Origin: Capitulum mitella
Taxonomy: Eukaryota > Arthropoda > Thecostraca > Pollicipedomorpha > Pollicipedidae
Length of the DNA stretch: 64,000 bases
Direction of reading: 5' to 3'
Assembly: GCA_030062745.1 (NCBI GenBank)
Contig: CP099841.1
Coordinates: forward strand, 5,893,423 to 5,957,422
Part shown: positions 54,401 through 64,000 of the stretch, piece by piece
Position numbering within the stretch: the stretch's first letter is position 1
Layout of the letters: each line of letters opens with the position of its first letter
Program-made: the position numbers and the translations under genes
The notes under the pieces: model-generated
Database searches by the model: none
What the model saw: the letters and a program-made list of their open reading frames with translations, nothing else
What the model was told of the DNA's origin: nothing

Positions 54401-57400
54401 GCTACTGTAGATAACCTTCACAAAACGCCAATACACGTCGATCGTTCAACGAATTCATAAACACCTCGCTTCGGAATAGAAATGAAATGCCCACCGCGGC
54501 CACTGCAGAAAATCCGCAACAGCTCCACCACACACTCATGGCTGGGGATTTCCGAAAATTATAAGGGAGGGGAGGGGGGGTCGACATAGCATGTCAGACC
54601 GTGTCTTTTCAGTCATTTTCACAGGTCTAATGTTCAAATCCCTGAATACTGGAGGGGGTCCGGACCCCCCTCGGATCGCAAACCATGCAGACTCCTTTCC
54701 CGGTGTATCCGCTGCGAGTGACAGCGGCGGAGCCCGAGTCCCCGCCGCTGCCTCCTCTCCTGAAAGGAGCGGCTCGGACACCGGCCGACCGGTGCCGCAC
54801 AATGGCCTTGGTCGGCAGCCAGGGGCCGCTGCAACGCGCGCCCGCCGGCGGCGCATGGGCCGCGGGCCCGTCGGCGGCCGGCCGACCGGTTTTCTGCGGC
54901 GAAACCCGGCCGATCTGCGCCTGGTTTCGGGCCGAGCGCCAGCCGCCGGCCGAGCCGACCGCCGAGGCGGCGGCAGGCTGGGGCGGTACCGGGTCTGACC
55001 ACATGGCCCACTCGGTCGGGACGTTCGCCAGCCTGCATGGTGTGGCCAGATGGCGACGTGCCGGGCGGGGTGTGGTGGAGCGGCGGTGATTTCGCGTGGC
55101 CTGACTCGGCTGTTCTGGGGTCGTTGATCTGTGCACATGCATTGCAGCCAGAGAGCTCATTCTGCAACGGCGCACGAAAGCCTCGGTTCGGACAACAAAC
55201 GCTGGTATGCTTAGAAAATGATACATCATCTACGTGTTTACCGCGAGGTGTGTACATTAAGCCTACAGGAGCATTCGGGGTCCACTGCCCTGACAACATG
55301 GCACACGCTATCGATCGATGACGTCACAAAGAACAACGTTCATTTCCGAATACAAGACATCATGCAGAACAGCGCGTAACTCCAAATGTGGCAAGGCAAT
55401 GAACAATTCAAACCACCGCCAATCTGGCCTCCACAGTCCGGAAGCTCTCACACAAGACGACAGCCTGACTCCCCAGGCCCCCCTGCGGACCGCGGACGAG
55501 GCTTACATAACCTGACGAAGAACGAAGGAACTGACCATGCAACTCCGCGGAAGCGACTAAGCAAGATCGTTTGGTAACCGTTCTTTTGGCTGTTCGAAAG
55601 CACAGACGCCATCGTCAGCCTGTCAAGAGTAGCCTGTCTTCGATGCTACCAGTGAGCCATGGATGCGTCCTGGGACTCCACCCAAAGATGCTCATCATTT
55701 CTAAGGCTGCTAAACATGCCCTCCTTAGGCTGACAGACTGCCCTGTATGACTGACTGCATGTTCGATAGACCTAAACAAGATACCAACTGCGTCAGCATT
55801 AAACCATAGCAACAAGGTGGACAACACGTGTCGTCCAGCGGTATAAATGGATGCTTACTTTGAGCAATGGGGACACAAATGTTTGCTTAACAACAGAACA
55901 CTAATGGAGCTTTCACCCAACTGTAGTGCTCCGTCACTGACCAAACCTTAAAGGAACAGACAACAAACACGTCTATTGTTAATGGCCAAGGACATACCAT
56001 GGGATCAGGTGAATTTACAACCCAGAACGATCTCCCAACGCAAGAAGGATTCATCACTTCACAACATCAAACATATGGGAATCCTCAGATTGTAACCGAT
56101 ATCATTATGGTAGGTCTCCTTTATGTCGATTTTGCTTCAGGACAATGACAAGTGCAAAGACAGACCAAACGAACAGAAAGCAGGGCGGAAGCAGCGGGAG
56201 CATACAAGTTCCGAAGAACACTGTCCACACTGCTCTTTTTCATGACGGAAACGAAGAGTTACGCTTCGAGAAGATCCCGACAACAGTACGGTGCCAGCCG
56301 AACCAGAAAACGAAATATGGCTCGCAAGACGAGCTACCCCACTGATATGAACAAAGCTGAAAGACCAAAGACAGACACTTCGAAAACTTACCAATGTATC
56401 ATTAGTAAACGGAGATAAAGTATACACGTAATAGTGGAACGATAAGGTGGGGTCACTGTAAACCTAGCATACCATAAATGTTTGCCAATCTCCGAGAACT
56501 TCGCGGCGTCAGCCAATTCGCGCTAAACTGACGTTCAAGCTGTTCTGTTCGACAGGGGCGGATCCAGTATTTTGCCACGGGACGAATGGTCAGCGCGGGG
56601 CCCCCCTTCCCGGCCGGAGCCAACCATTTTTTTTCTTCCTCAGATATGAGAAAAACCTTGGTCTGCTCGGGTCGAACGGGAAATAATAATGTAACTTTGC
56701 GTTTTCTACCATGTAAAGAACCCGAAAAAAATCAAGCATATAAACGTTTCGTAGAAAATTCTGCGTGCCGAAATATGACAACGGCGGAATTTTAGGTGGC
56801 TGCGTCCCTTCCTCCATCTGAAATGTCGTATCTGTGTCTGATCCTAGCAGCCTTTCTGGCACCCCGTAGTTTCTGGAGACCTGTTTACTAACTTAGGTTA
56901 AGTTCCCTTTTGCAATTACAGGGGCACTTAAGGCGGTCTCGGGCCGTCTGCCGTGTCAGGGCCCTCTAGCGGTCTCCGGTTCCTTTTACAGCTCCGCGTG
57001 TCCCACGGGACGTCTCAGGCGCACCTCGAACAGTCTGATGGACCCATCTGACAGTTTCAGGGACACTTACGTTATCTCGGGTTCTCTCCTGTCGTCCTTA
57101 AGAGAATTTCGCCGCCTAAGGACCTCCTCAGGAAGTAACAAGGCCCCTCTATAAGTATCTCTCTGCCATGACGGAGGCGGCTCTGGCATTGCTCTAGGTC
57201 CTTTGGACGTTTCAGGAGCCGTCTGGATGTCTCAAAGTTTAGTAGTTTCCTGGGGCCCCTCTGGTTGTCTCAGGGGCCCCGATTGCTAGAGACTGCTAGT
57301 TAGCGTCTCAAACGCCCCCCTCTAGCAGTCCCAGTGGGGTCCCTGTTGTTAGCATCTCTGTTCTAGACGCCCCTCTATCGTCCCTGGGAAACATTTTTAC

Positions 57401-60400
57401 CGTCTTAGGGGCCCCTCTGACAGTTACAAAAGACCTTTTGGAGGTTTCAGGGCCCCTGTGCAGTCACTGGCCCTCTGAACGCCTCTGTTGGTCTCCCTGG
57501 CTGTATCAAGGGTCTTCCTCTGTTACATGGAGTACATCTGGTGGTCTTAGGGCCCCTCGAACCGTATCAGGGGCATTTACTGGTACTTCAGTGGCTTCAC
57601 TGACAGTCTCTGAAAGACCTTTTCCGTGCCAGGAGCCCGCCTTACACACTCGGGGGCCCTTTGACTGTCCGAGGTTCTCTTATCGTCTTTAACTAGCAAG
57701 GACTCTCCGACAGTTTGGCGGTTTCAGAGGCCATGTGCCGTATAGGAACCCATCTTGCCGCCTCAGGATCCAAGCTTCCCGAGGTCCCCTGACTGCATCA
57801 AGAACCCCTCAGGTTTTCAAAAAGACCAGAATAACCTTAATAATATATTATATAGTATTATATATATATATAGTAGTTATATATATAGTATATATATAGT
57901 AGTTATATTTATATAGTATTATTATGCAGTATAACCTTAATAATATAACATTTGGGGGTCATCTCAAGGCTGACAAGGTCACTGATGAATCCCTGCTCGG
58001 GACTCCTCTGGCTGGTCAGCATCTCCTTACGCCTTGATAGCAACCACCTTAACCCTATTCCCGGCAGGGGGGGGCGGAATCCGCCCCCCCTCGGGTTTTT
58101 TGCTTGCCAATTCCAGGCTTTTTTACGCAACTTCACGAAACTTGGTGACTTTTCCTACCTATTCCTTCTACGCGCCGTGACAAAATTTCGAAATTATATT
58201 TTGCTCAGGGGCGGAGCCAGGCAACGTTTTTGGGAGGCACCTCAGGTCATTTTTGGCCATGTTGAGGGTAAAAGGAAAATGTCTGCCAAAAACAGAGTTT
58301 TTAAGATAGAACTTAAAACTTTATATGAATATATAGCTAAATAGTCGGGCAATGTGCATGTGTAATTTTGTTTATCTGAGGTCACTTTACAAGGTCAGGT
58401 CAAGGTCAAAAGTCAAAATTTGTTTTTTCGCAATAATTTCGGTGCCGTTTTTTCAAATGCCAAACCCGGAATATATATGACGTAGAAAGATGCCCTCTAC
58501 TTGTGTACCAAGTTTCAGCTTGATATCAGGTCGGGTCACGGAGCTATGACCTAAAATGTCAGTGCACGTACCCTATATCGCAAAAGCCAAAAAATGAATT
58601 TTTTGGAATAGAGTGAATTTAATCGATTAAAAACGTTTACAGATAATATTGAATGCACACGACATCATTCCAGGTGACCCCAAGGTCACTGGAGGTCATT
58701 TAAGGTCAAAGGTCACAAGTTGATCTGAGAAACGTGTGACCATGACAGTTCCCCCTTTTTCATGTCCCTGGCACCGCCTATGCTAACATTATACAAACAT
58801 TGTAATGCGATTTGTACTTCTTTAGCATAACATGACTAGCAGAAGCTAAAAAAGTGTTTTGGCCTCTTTTGTTCATTCCGTTATTAGAAAACTAATCCCC
58901 CTATTTTTGAAACCCTGTGAACGCCCATGAATTTTCTCAAAATTTCAGATTTGCATGCCCGTGGTAAAAGCCCTATCCATAATCTCTCGATTGATGCCAG
59001 TTTCATCGAAATCGGTTCATAAACAACGGAGTTATAAGAAGTCAAAAAGTACCCCCCATTTTGACATTTTTGCCCCCTGTATCCACAAATTTCAAAATTT
59101 TGAAAATTTCTTTTTATAAAAATGTAGTTCACGTCACGGCAAATCGATTACCGTTTGTTGCGATGAAATCGGATAAGTAGTTCTCGAGATCTCAGGGGGG
59201 CCGAATCCGCCCCCCCTGCCGGGAATCGGCCATACCGTCTAGCCCTCCGGGAATAGGGTTAAGGTCTTGTCGTCTCAAATGCCTCTCTGGAACCTTAAGC
59301 GGTCTCATGGACCCTTTGCCATGCTGGCCCCTCTTTAGGTCCCAGGGACCCCTGGACAGTTTCCGGGACCCTTCTATCCACCTTAGCGGCCATCTTGTCG
59401 TCGCAGGGTCTCTTTAACCCTCCCGGAGGCTCTCTGGCTGTATCAGGAACCTTCCGCAGGCCGCTATGACATTCCAGGGGCCCCTTTGCCATCCTACGGA
59501 CCCCGTCCTTATCATGGCCGTCTCAGGGGCCTTGTGACCCTTCTGGCGGACTCAGGGGCAATCTCCCGTGTCGGGACCCTGTTACGGTCCAAGGGGCCTT
59601 TTGTGAGCTCCAGGGGCCTTTCTGTTTCAGGAGTCATCTAACCCCCTCCCACTGGATCCGAGCCTGCTACTCGACACACTGATGCTGATTCGCCAGTACT
59701 GGCTCAGCCGCGTAGAAGTAACAATGCGTTTCCACGCGTCTGGTGTGACCGTGGCCTCACATTAGCGATGACGTCACTTTCTTGGGCGAGCTTTTCCTTT
59801 TTTCGTGCCTCTTTTGTATTACCGGCCAGCAGTTCTCGTCCCGCACAACTATGGGCTCATCGCTTAGTGCGTCAGTTACAAAAGAAACATATGACTCGTA
59901 ATGAGCTTATTAAGGAGAAAATCGTAACACTTGCCGAGGATGATCGTACACCTGAGCATGACACCCTGATACGTGAATAAGCAAAGTGAATATTAATCCA
60001 ACAGGAGTGGGGGTGGGGAAAGGCGAGATCTACCTTGGCCACATGCCGGGTTTCGTGAACGGTGCGACGTTCTGTGGCCGGTCCAAAAACAGGAAAACAC
60101 CGCCAACACGCATGAACTGCAGCCAGTAAGTCTATGCGGGCACCTCCAACAATATGTGCCAGCAGTTTCTGATCTGAAGGGTGATAATATGGCATCTGTA
60201 CACCAAATGGTTTCTACAGCAAGCGCAACATGCATGGGGACAGCTGAACAAAAGCCTCTCCTGCTGTTTTCTTCCGCATTTCGTTTCTTTGTGGCCAATG
60301 TGACCCGACGTGGGTGCAAGTGCGACTCAAAATTCGCGATGTCACTCCAGATTTACAAGATACGAAAACAGTCACAACCAATAAAGGTGGCAAAGTTCAC

Positions 60401-61772
60401 ACAGACCAATTACTCCAACAAACATTCTTTGCCAGTTGTTTGTAAATGTTTCAGAGGAAGGGAAAACCCAACAAATATGTAATAGAGACGAGGGTGCTAT
60501 GTTACGTATCTGTCCCGCTCAGGAAACCATTAGGCATTTTGTTCCTTAGTAAAACGTCATAGCTCATCGAAAGGTAAACTTCCATGGAATACAAAACTCT
60601 ATTCCTGATGCTTACCTACCGCATCCCCGCCGCTCCCCCCCCCCCCAAAAAAAAACAACTAGGTTTGTTTTGCTTAATGGCATTTCAATGACAATGACGA
60701 TAAAAAGTTAAAAGCCTTATCACCTGATGCTGTTCGCATCAAATAATGAATGTTTATAAAAAAACAACAATTCGGAATTTCAAAAACCCACTTATTACCG
60801 CACAGACAAGTCTGCATATCCCAGCACCTGCCCTAGCCGCCAAGATGGTTGTTCCGCAACCTGCGACCGGGTCCTCCACATGGATGACGGTACCCAAGGA
60901 TCAGGAACGGTTTTAAGCTGCGGTAGATCTGCGTGGTAACGCTCGGCTCTTCACTGTACACAAACGGTCCCTAAATTTCTGCTCAACGCAGTAATGAAAT
61001 ACGCTTGTGATCTGAGTTGGGTCAGCGGCAACGATCACATGCGAACACAGCAAAACAGGTCCGCAGGCCGAGCACTGGAACGGGCACTTCATTTCGGGGA
61101 AACAAAACAAAACATTATCGGTTGGACATGAAGCAACAGCACGAATCTACGCGCCCATTCAATGATCACAAAAGATTCCACACATAGTCCTTCAGAGAAA
61201 AAGTTCAGAAACATGGCCATTGGGTTATATGGTTCAGTGCATAACTTCTAGTGGTAATCTGGTCTTCGATAAAACCAGTCTGTTACCGGTTCACACGCTA
61301 CCAAAAGTGTACAAGAAAGGTATGCTGGCTAGTTTTCATCGAACGAGTCTCTATTCTTTATAATGACAGAGCTTAGCGTCACAAAAGGATATTTCAACAG
61401 CAGGACAACCGCACAACCTATAGAAACTAACATTCCGATACCTTCCCATCTCCCATAACGTTTGACTTTCACGTACAACTAAATCGCTTTTGCCAGTGGC
61501 ACGCTTTCCGCTGCTTACTTCGTTTGAACTCAAACCCGTCGCAGCGAGCACCCCTTGCGTGCTACCGCGGCCGGGTGTTCCCCGCGTGCCGCCGCCGCGA
61601 GGGCCGCCGCCGAGAGGCCGGCCCGACTCACCTCAGAGGCGATCAGCTCCAGGCCGTGCACCTGGCGGTCCTTCTCCTCGGCCAGCAGCTGCCACATCTC
61701 CGGGTCGTCCTCGCGCAGCGCCTCGCGGCCCGTCCAGCTCGACGAGAGCCGCGCCGCCGGGCCCAGCGCCGC
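42292..61772 (-). CDS. SHMT2: serine hydroxymethyltransferase, mitochondrial type (leader exon not found)
   Basis: PLP enzyme interconverting serine and glycine while moving a one-carbon unit to tetrahydrofolate. Ten exons, 5' to 3' on the minus strand: 61632-61772, 50678-50757, 47568-47768, 45355-45559, 44772-44911, 44251-44416, 43694-43802, 43282-43428, 42803-42910, 42292-42422. All junction phases agree; 1428 nt, 475 aa plus stop. Motifs: [60 protein letters not shown] (PLP-contact Asp and His), [13 protein letters not shown] (PLP Schiff-base Lys), [31 protein letters not shown]. Closer to SHMT2 than SHMT1: [15 protein letters not shown] near the N-terminus and FPMPGFDDH at the end. Human SHMT2 has 504 aa, so the absent part is a mitochondrial presequence. 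Intron 1 is 10.9 kb, much longer than the others. Confidence 0.96.
42803..42910 (-). CDS. SHMT2: SHMT2 exon: C-terminal domain
   Basis: [19 protein letters not shown] and [25 protein letters not shown] is conserved. Phase 1 in and out (GGACAG|GC; ACTG|GTAAGG). Confidence 0.96.
43282..43428 (-). CDS. SHMT2: SHMT2 exon: [11 protein letters not shown]
   Basis: [19 protein letters not shown], then [27 protein letters not shown] is the conserved active-site loop region. Phase 1 to 1; the donor CTCG|GTCAGT is slightly non-consensus. Confidence 0.96.
43694..43802 (-). CDS. SHMT2: SHMT2 exon: helical segment
   Basis: [20 protein letters not shown] then [16 protein letters not shown]; close to [34 protein letters not shown] of SHMT2. 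Phase 0 to 1. Confidence 0.96.
44251..44416 (-). CDS. SHMT2: SHMT2 exon: post-lysine region
   Basis: [21 protein letters not shown], then [28 protein letters not shown] is invariant in the family. Phase 2 to 0. Confidence 0.97.
44772..44911 (-). CDS. SHMT2: SHMT2 exon: PLP lysine
   Basis: [20 protein letters not shown] and [14 protein letters not shown]. Holds the PLP-binding Lys (after TTTTH) and the DMAH motif. Its acceptor TCAG|ATCTGTGACGACG is the sequence copied in the adjacent 31-bp array. Phase 0 to 2. Confidence 0.97.
44898..45305 (-). repeat. 31-bp tandem array built from the splice acceptor of the next SHMT2 exon
   Basis: About 12 imperfect units of a 31-bp sequence fill most of the 443-bp intron 44912-45354. 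Read on the minus strand each unit contains CCCGTCAG|ATCTGTGATGACG, nearly identical to the true acceptor and first 13 bases of the exon that begins at 44911. The exon boundary is the terminal unit of the array. Confidence 0.93.
45355..45559 (-). CDS. SHMT2: SHMT2 exon: substrate-site region
   Basis: [20 protein letters not shown], then [27 protein letters not shown]. Sixty-eight full codons, phase 2 to 0. The His codon is split across the junction to complete DGGHLTHG. Confidence 0.97.
47385..47560 (-). repeat. imperfect GGTCACG(C/T) short tandem repeats downstream of an SHMT2 donor
   Basis: On + the tract reads as repeated CGTGACCTC/CGTGACCCC words. It begins within 10 bases of the donor at 47567. 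A similar GTGACCC/GCGACCC tract immediately precedes the POMGNT1 exon 5 acceptor (about 22600-22655). Confidence 0.75.
47568..47768 (-). CDS. SHMT2: SHMT2 exon: YYGGTE to LDLPDGG
   Basis: [20 protein letters not shown], then [20 protein letters not shown] and MGLDLPDGG. Sixty-six full codons, phase 2 in (CGCCAG|G), phase 2 out (GGACA|GTGAGT). Confidence 0.97.
47769..50677 (-). other. SHMT2 intron 2, CpG-rich and repeat-bearing
   Basis: Contains a CpG-rich block at about 48270-49000 and the 51-bp minisatellite at 49577-50006. Long open frames occur on both strands but follow from GC composition and repeat structure. No further exon recognised. Confidence 0.5.
49577..50006. repeat. 51-bp GC-rich minisatellite in SHMT2 intron 2
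   Basis: About nine units of GCCGGCTCCGGTGATCGGGC plus CCCCGCCGCCGGTAGGAGGG plus GCGGCACAGAC. Two 54-bp variants contain GGCACCCGCCGCCGGCAGCAG and one unit is shortened to about 36 bp. Because 51 and 54 are multiples of three, frames stay open on both strands ([12 protein letters not shown] on +; [11 protein letters not shown] on -). Confidence 0.95.
50678..50757 (-). CDS. SHMT2: SHMT2 exon: NFVSRAVLE to YPGQ
   Basis: [20 protein letters not shown] and EGYPGQ: 26 codons plus AG. Completes the ASEN and PGQRYYGG motifs with its neighbours. Acceptor TGTTGCAG|AAC, donor CAGAG|GTGAGA; phase 0 to 2. Confidence 0.97.
50758..52554 (-). other. SHMT2 intron 1, proximal part
   Basis: No exon recognised. 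G-run at 51297-51311. 51830-52380 has short tandem words GTCCGAGCTGAG(C/A) and CCTGCAGG and looks low-complexity. Confidence 0.4.
52555..52980. promoter_or_regulatory. CpG-island-like block in SHMT2 intron 1 with an A/T-rich box
   Basis: Very dense CCGCCGGCC sequence surrounding a single AT box, CTAAAAATAA (52842-52851 on +; TTATTTTTAG on -), an exact MEF2-like core and also TATA-like. It could be an internal or alternative promoter for SHMT2 (minus) or for an unknown plus-strand transcript; neither is shown. Confidence 0.35.
53279..53563 (-). CDS. orphan open frame in SHMT2 intron 1
   Basis: Ninety-four codons ending in TAA, with composition like a real protein: [20 protein letters not shown], then [20 protein letters not shown] and [19 protein letters not shown]. 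The frame stays open further upstream (KPYIVPDLF) to a T-run near 53590. AT-rich codon use differs from the host gene. No family recognised; could be a C-terminal exon of a mobile-element protein or chance. Confidence 0.3.
   Translation of the reverse strand: MFCMVENYCCRIHGSEDWEPSFAAMKKKYETDNPKNARSLHEVNAGLNCGNKVGLMMMIGFYSALRLLRPFRAGSEEEVDQLLRTYPRWLVDDI
53591..54589 (-). other. SHMT2 intron 1, middle AT-rich part
   Basis: AT-balanced sequence without recognised exons. An 82-codon plus-strand frame at 53672-53920 shows no family signature. Confidence 0.4.
54590..54690 (-). repeat. dispersed repeat R4, copy B, with a 16-bp palindrome
   Basis: Reverse complement of 3238-3345. Holds the perfect palindrome GGGGGTCCGGACCCCC at 54654-54669, probably the mobile-element end. 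Confidence 0.6.
54691..55095. promoter_or_regulatory. second CpG-island-like block in SHMT2 intron 1
   Basis: A CpG-dense block with open frames on several strands (for example 221 codons on -), which is expected at this GC content. No start-donor pair that would define an exon could be fixed. Confidence 0.3.
55096..56929 (-). other. SHMT2 intron 1, further part
   Basis: No exon recognised. At 56558-56610, GGGGCGGATCC...GGGGCCCCCC resembles the end of a dispersed element. Confidence 0.4.
56930..57830 (+). repeat. degenerate GC-rich minisatellite, left part
   Basis: Dozens of diverged units with the core TCAGGGGCCCCTCTG and variable spacers such as GACAGTTTC or GGTTGTCTC. Spacing is irregular, roughly 25-45 bp. 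It continues at 59265-59660 on the far side of the TTAA element. An AT microsatellite (TATATATAGTAGTTATAT words, 57836-57945) lies between the array and the element. Confidence 0.8.
57836..57945. repeat. TATATAGTAG-type AT microsatellite
   Basis: Repeats of TATATATAGTAG and ATAATATTAT; bounded on both sides by AACCTTAATAATAT (57833 and 57932), a short direct repeat. Confidence 0.85.
58047..59264 (+). mobile_element. non-autonomous TTAA-flanked element (piggyBac-like MITE), copy 2
   Basis: Begins CCTTAACCCTATTCCCGGCAGG and ends CCGGGAATAGGGTTAAGG: near-perfect inverted ends of 17-18 bp centred on TTAA. Sub-terminal inverted G/C blocks (GGGGGGGGCGGAATCCGCCCCCC left; GGGGGGCCGAATCCGCCCCCCC right) extend the symmetry; each is itself a near palindrome. 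The full length matches 13224-14474. It lacks a coding frame. It interrupts the degenerate minisatellite, so it inserted after that array formed. Carries a DR1 (AGGTCAAAGGTCA) at 58703-58715. Confidence 0.82.
59265..59660 (+). repeat. degenerate GC-rich minisatellite, right part
   Basis: Same unit type as 56930-57830 (CTCAGGGGCC, CCAGGGACCCCTGGACAGTTTC and similar); separated from it by the TTAA element and AT tract. Confidence 0.75.
59661..61631 (-). other. SHMT2 intron 1, distal part
   Basis: No exon recognised. A CCCCCCCCCC/AAAAAAAA run lies near 60636-60656. Confidence 0.4.
61632..61772 (-). CDS. SHMT2: SHMT2 most upstream recognised exon
   Basis: [19 protein letters not shown], then [18 protein letters not shown] and [10 protein letters not shown]|. 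Forty-seven codons, phase 0 to 0; acceptor CTCGACAG|GCG, donor GAG|GTGAGT. Because it begins with an acceptor, the start codon must lie in a further exon to the right, carrying the mitochondrial presequence. Confidence 0.95.
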
Positions 61773-62765
61773 CTGTCGAGAACGGCGGCACCGTCAGCGG
61801 CCGGCGCCACGGCGCCCGGGGGACGGCCACCGACCCTGCAGGGTGGCCCTGGAGACCGTCAACATCAGCAACGCCAGGGGGACGGTCAGGGATGCCGGAG
61901 GACGGCCAGTGACGCCAACCGGCCGGGACTGCACGGCCCGGGCGCTTGGGCTGCGTTTCCTTGTCGTTTGCGGGTGCAACATTCGGATAGATTCGGCGTG
62001 CCGTGGTGCGGGATGGCACAGAGCCCTGCGGAATGAACCCTCTCGAAGAAAAACAAATATCTGACTATGAACCACAGTTTTGCTGAGGAACGGAGGGGGA
62101 CGGGGAAAGTCGGACGCCCTACGTTTTCTCTGTCAGAAACGGCGTCACAAAATGGGCAGTCTCGTGAAACTATCACTACCCCTCGATACGTCAATTCTAC
62201 ACATTTTGACACAGACAGGGTTGAGAAGATGATTCAAGGTCATACCCACAATGACCGCATAAATTGCGCCATAAAGACGCTGGTGTTTTAAAATTTTGTG
62301 TTTCTTTTTTAGTGTCCCGGATTCTAATCGATATGATGGGGCTGAAAAACCATGGGTGACAGCCATTTGACTATTTGATGGTACAAATACGAGCATTTAA
62401 ACACAATTTATGAACCTGTACGGATCATACAATACATACTTAAATCTAACACATTTATTTCTTATTCTAACATGACCTAGATTACCTTATGCAAACCATT
62501 ACACATACTGGGCTTTAGGATGTCTGTAATCTCGGATTTGTAGGCAAAAAATGCCATTCATGAAATCTGCCAAGTATTTACTTTTGGGGTGACCTATGAC
62601 TTCAGATAGGAACTTGAGGTAAAAAAAAATGTGACAATCCTGGGATTGTATTATGAGGGGAATGATGTTTTGAATCAGCCAAGGTGACCCAATGGATGTG
62701 GATGTTATTGAGTGGAGTCCTCTGATGCAGCCCCCCCCCTCTCCCTATGGGCGGTGGGCAGCAAC
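61773..62765 (-). other. upstream of recognised SHMT2 exons
   Basis: Should contain, or lead to, the SHMT2 leader exon. No ATG-donor combination with a typical Arg/Leu/Ser-rich presequence could be fixed. CpG density falls steadily from about 62540. Confidence 0.4.
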
Positions 62766-64000
62766 GTGTCCCTGTAAATGTTGGTGCTGGATTAAGGCAT
62801 ATTATTCCAACATCTTTGATCCCAGAATACCAGGCAGCCTTGACTAGTATAACTTATATAAAACTTGTATATAACTTGTATATACCTCATATAAAAACTT
62901 ATACATAACTTATATATAATGTACAAAGAACTTATATGTCACTTATATAAGTTAGCATAAGTCAATACTAGGCAGTCCTCCACTGCCTGGTACTGACTAC
63001 CTGGTAACAGGCAGCTGTTACAGAACCCTGTATAAGTGGCTATCCTGCTAGTTACATGGCCTTAAGCCTGGTGGGGCCTATAACTATTTCATGATGTTCA
63101 AAGGCTTCTAGAAAAACATGTGTTCCTGAAAACAATGGAATAGCATCATGCTGCAGATGGAACATGACATGGACCTCACAATGCCAGGAGGTGCTTGATT
63201 TAGAAACAAGACAAGCACATATCACTGGTCTTTAAATGCAACCAAAATAGCTGAGCCTCATGAAACAAAGGGTAGTTATCTAAATTGTTTGTGTTATCAG
63301 AGAAAATGCAAACAATTTAGCTTCAGCTGAGGTGTGACAGACATCCACCATGCATAGCAGTATCCTAAAATCCCAAAAATATGGTCTCCACAATGTGGAT
63401 CTTTCATTAATACCTTATAATGGTACTAGACCAGAGGTCATAAAGATTTTAGGGGACTGGGAGACATCACAGTGCTATTTCAAACTTGCAAATATATTGC
63501 CTATTATGATGTTTCATTGCTAAGAAGAAATCAGAAATATTCTGATAGCAGTTTTCAATACAGGCCTCTAAAACCAAGTATCAGGTATAATGAGATGCAA
63601 GGAGATGCATTTTTCCATTGTAAATCAGTACACTTCTGGAGGACATGGAGCATCACATGACACCTGAGCAAAACAAAATAAATAAGGAACAGTACTGTAG
63701 GAAGACCACTTTGAGCTGCTCAGCACATCACCTCCTCTCCTATATCTTGGCCTCAAGTAACAAGGTTTGGGTGACAAACATCCTTGGCTGCCAATGTCCC
63801 AGGGCCAATACCACACACATTAATGAAACAAATGCCAAAAAGCAGACTGTTCACTGCATATTTGGAGAAATTTACAACAGACTTTTAAAGAGCTTAATCT
63901 ACAAAACAGGGTGAGAGATAGAATGTCAAGAACAGAAATCTTGCTCTTGCTCAACTGATGACTGACCAAATGCCTAAGTAGGAAATAGGAAGATGTAAGT
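62766..64000. other. CpG-free terminal segment
   Basis: No CG dinucleotide was found in about 1235 bases after the last ones near 62752 and 62765, although C and G are each common. The rest of the window has many CpGs per kilobase even in AT-rich parts. No exon recognised. Possible explanations: a heavily methylated and decayed repeat, a different sequence source joined in assembly, or a foreign insertion. Confidence 0.8.
62843..62965. repeat. degenerate ACTTATATA tandem repeat
   Basis: Ten or so imperfect units of AACTTATATA/AACTTGTATA spaced 10-14 bp, ending in ACTTATATAAGTTAGCATAAG. Confidence 0.75.

Noticed and set aside
54536..55299. Long overlapping frames on both strands (200-221 codons)
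   Set aside because: A CpG-rich block with few stop codons; no family motif and no consistent splice sites.

Overview
The window is animal nuclear DNA. It holds split genes with GT-AG introns, GC3-rich exons inside AT-richer, repeat-laden non-coding DNA, microsatellites, minisatellites and short dispersed elements. The proteins are metazoan and the introns mostly small to medium, which suggests an invertebrate. I cannot name the phylum from sequence alone.

Three genes can be assembled exon by exon with matching splice phases. (1) POMGNT1 on + (19560-27297, 13 exons, 771 aa) encodes the Golgi enzyme that adds beta-1,2-GlcNAc to protein O-mannose. (2) POMT2 on + (30023-39651, 17 recognised exons, about 708 aa seen) encodes one subunit of the ER protein O-mannosyltransferase. 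(3) A mitochondrial-type serine hydroxymethyltransferase (SHMT2-like) on - (42292-61772, 10 recognised exons, 475 aa) lacks its leader exon here. It converges on POMT2.

The main biological point is that POMT2 and POMGNT1, which act in consecutive steps of O-mannosyl (alpha-dystroglycan core M1) glycan synthesis, lie head to tail with about 2.7 kb between their coding regions. In human they are on different chromosomes. The POMT2 model is also missing one conserved exon between 33483 and 34539, and splice phase shows it is required.

Layout: 1-19.5 kb has no convincing complete gene. It holds microsatellites, several dispersed repeats, a CpG-island-like first-exon candidate (3.5-3.85 kb), and a long stretch (12-18.3 kb) dense in AGGTCA half-sites that includes a TTAA-flanked, piggyBac-like non-autonomous element (13224-14474). 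19.5-27.3 kb is POMGNT1; 29.5-29.9 kb is a 33-bp minisatellite; 30-39.7 kb is POMT2; 39.7-42.3 kb is intergenic; 42.3-61.8 kb is SHMT2. The SHMT2 introns carry a 31-bp array copying their own splice acceptor, a 51-bp minisatellite, CpG-rich islands, a degenerate minisatellite and a second TTAA-flanked element (58047-59264). The last 1.2 kb (62766-64000) contains no CpG at all, unlike the rest of the window, and may be a methylated repeat or an assembly junction.

Splice sites were placed by eye from reading frame, phase and family similarity. No search or alignment was run; family comparisons are from memory.
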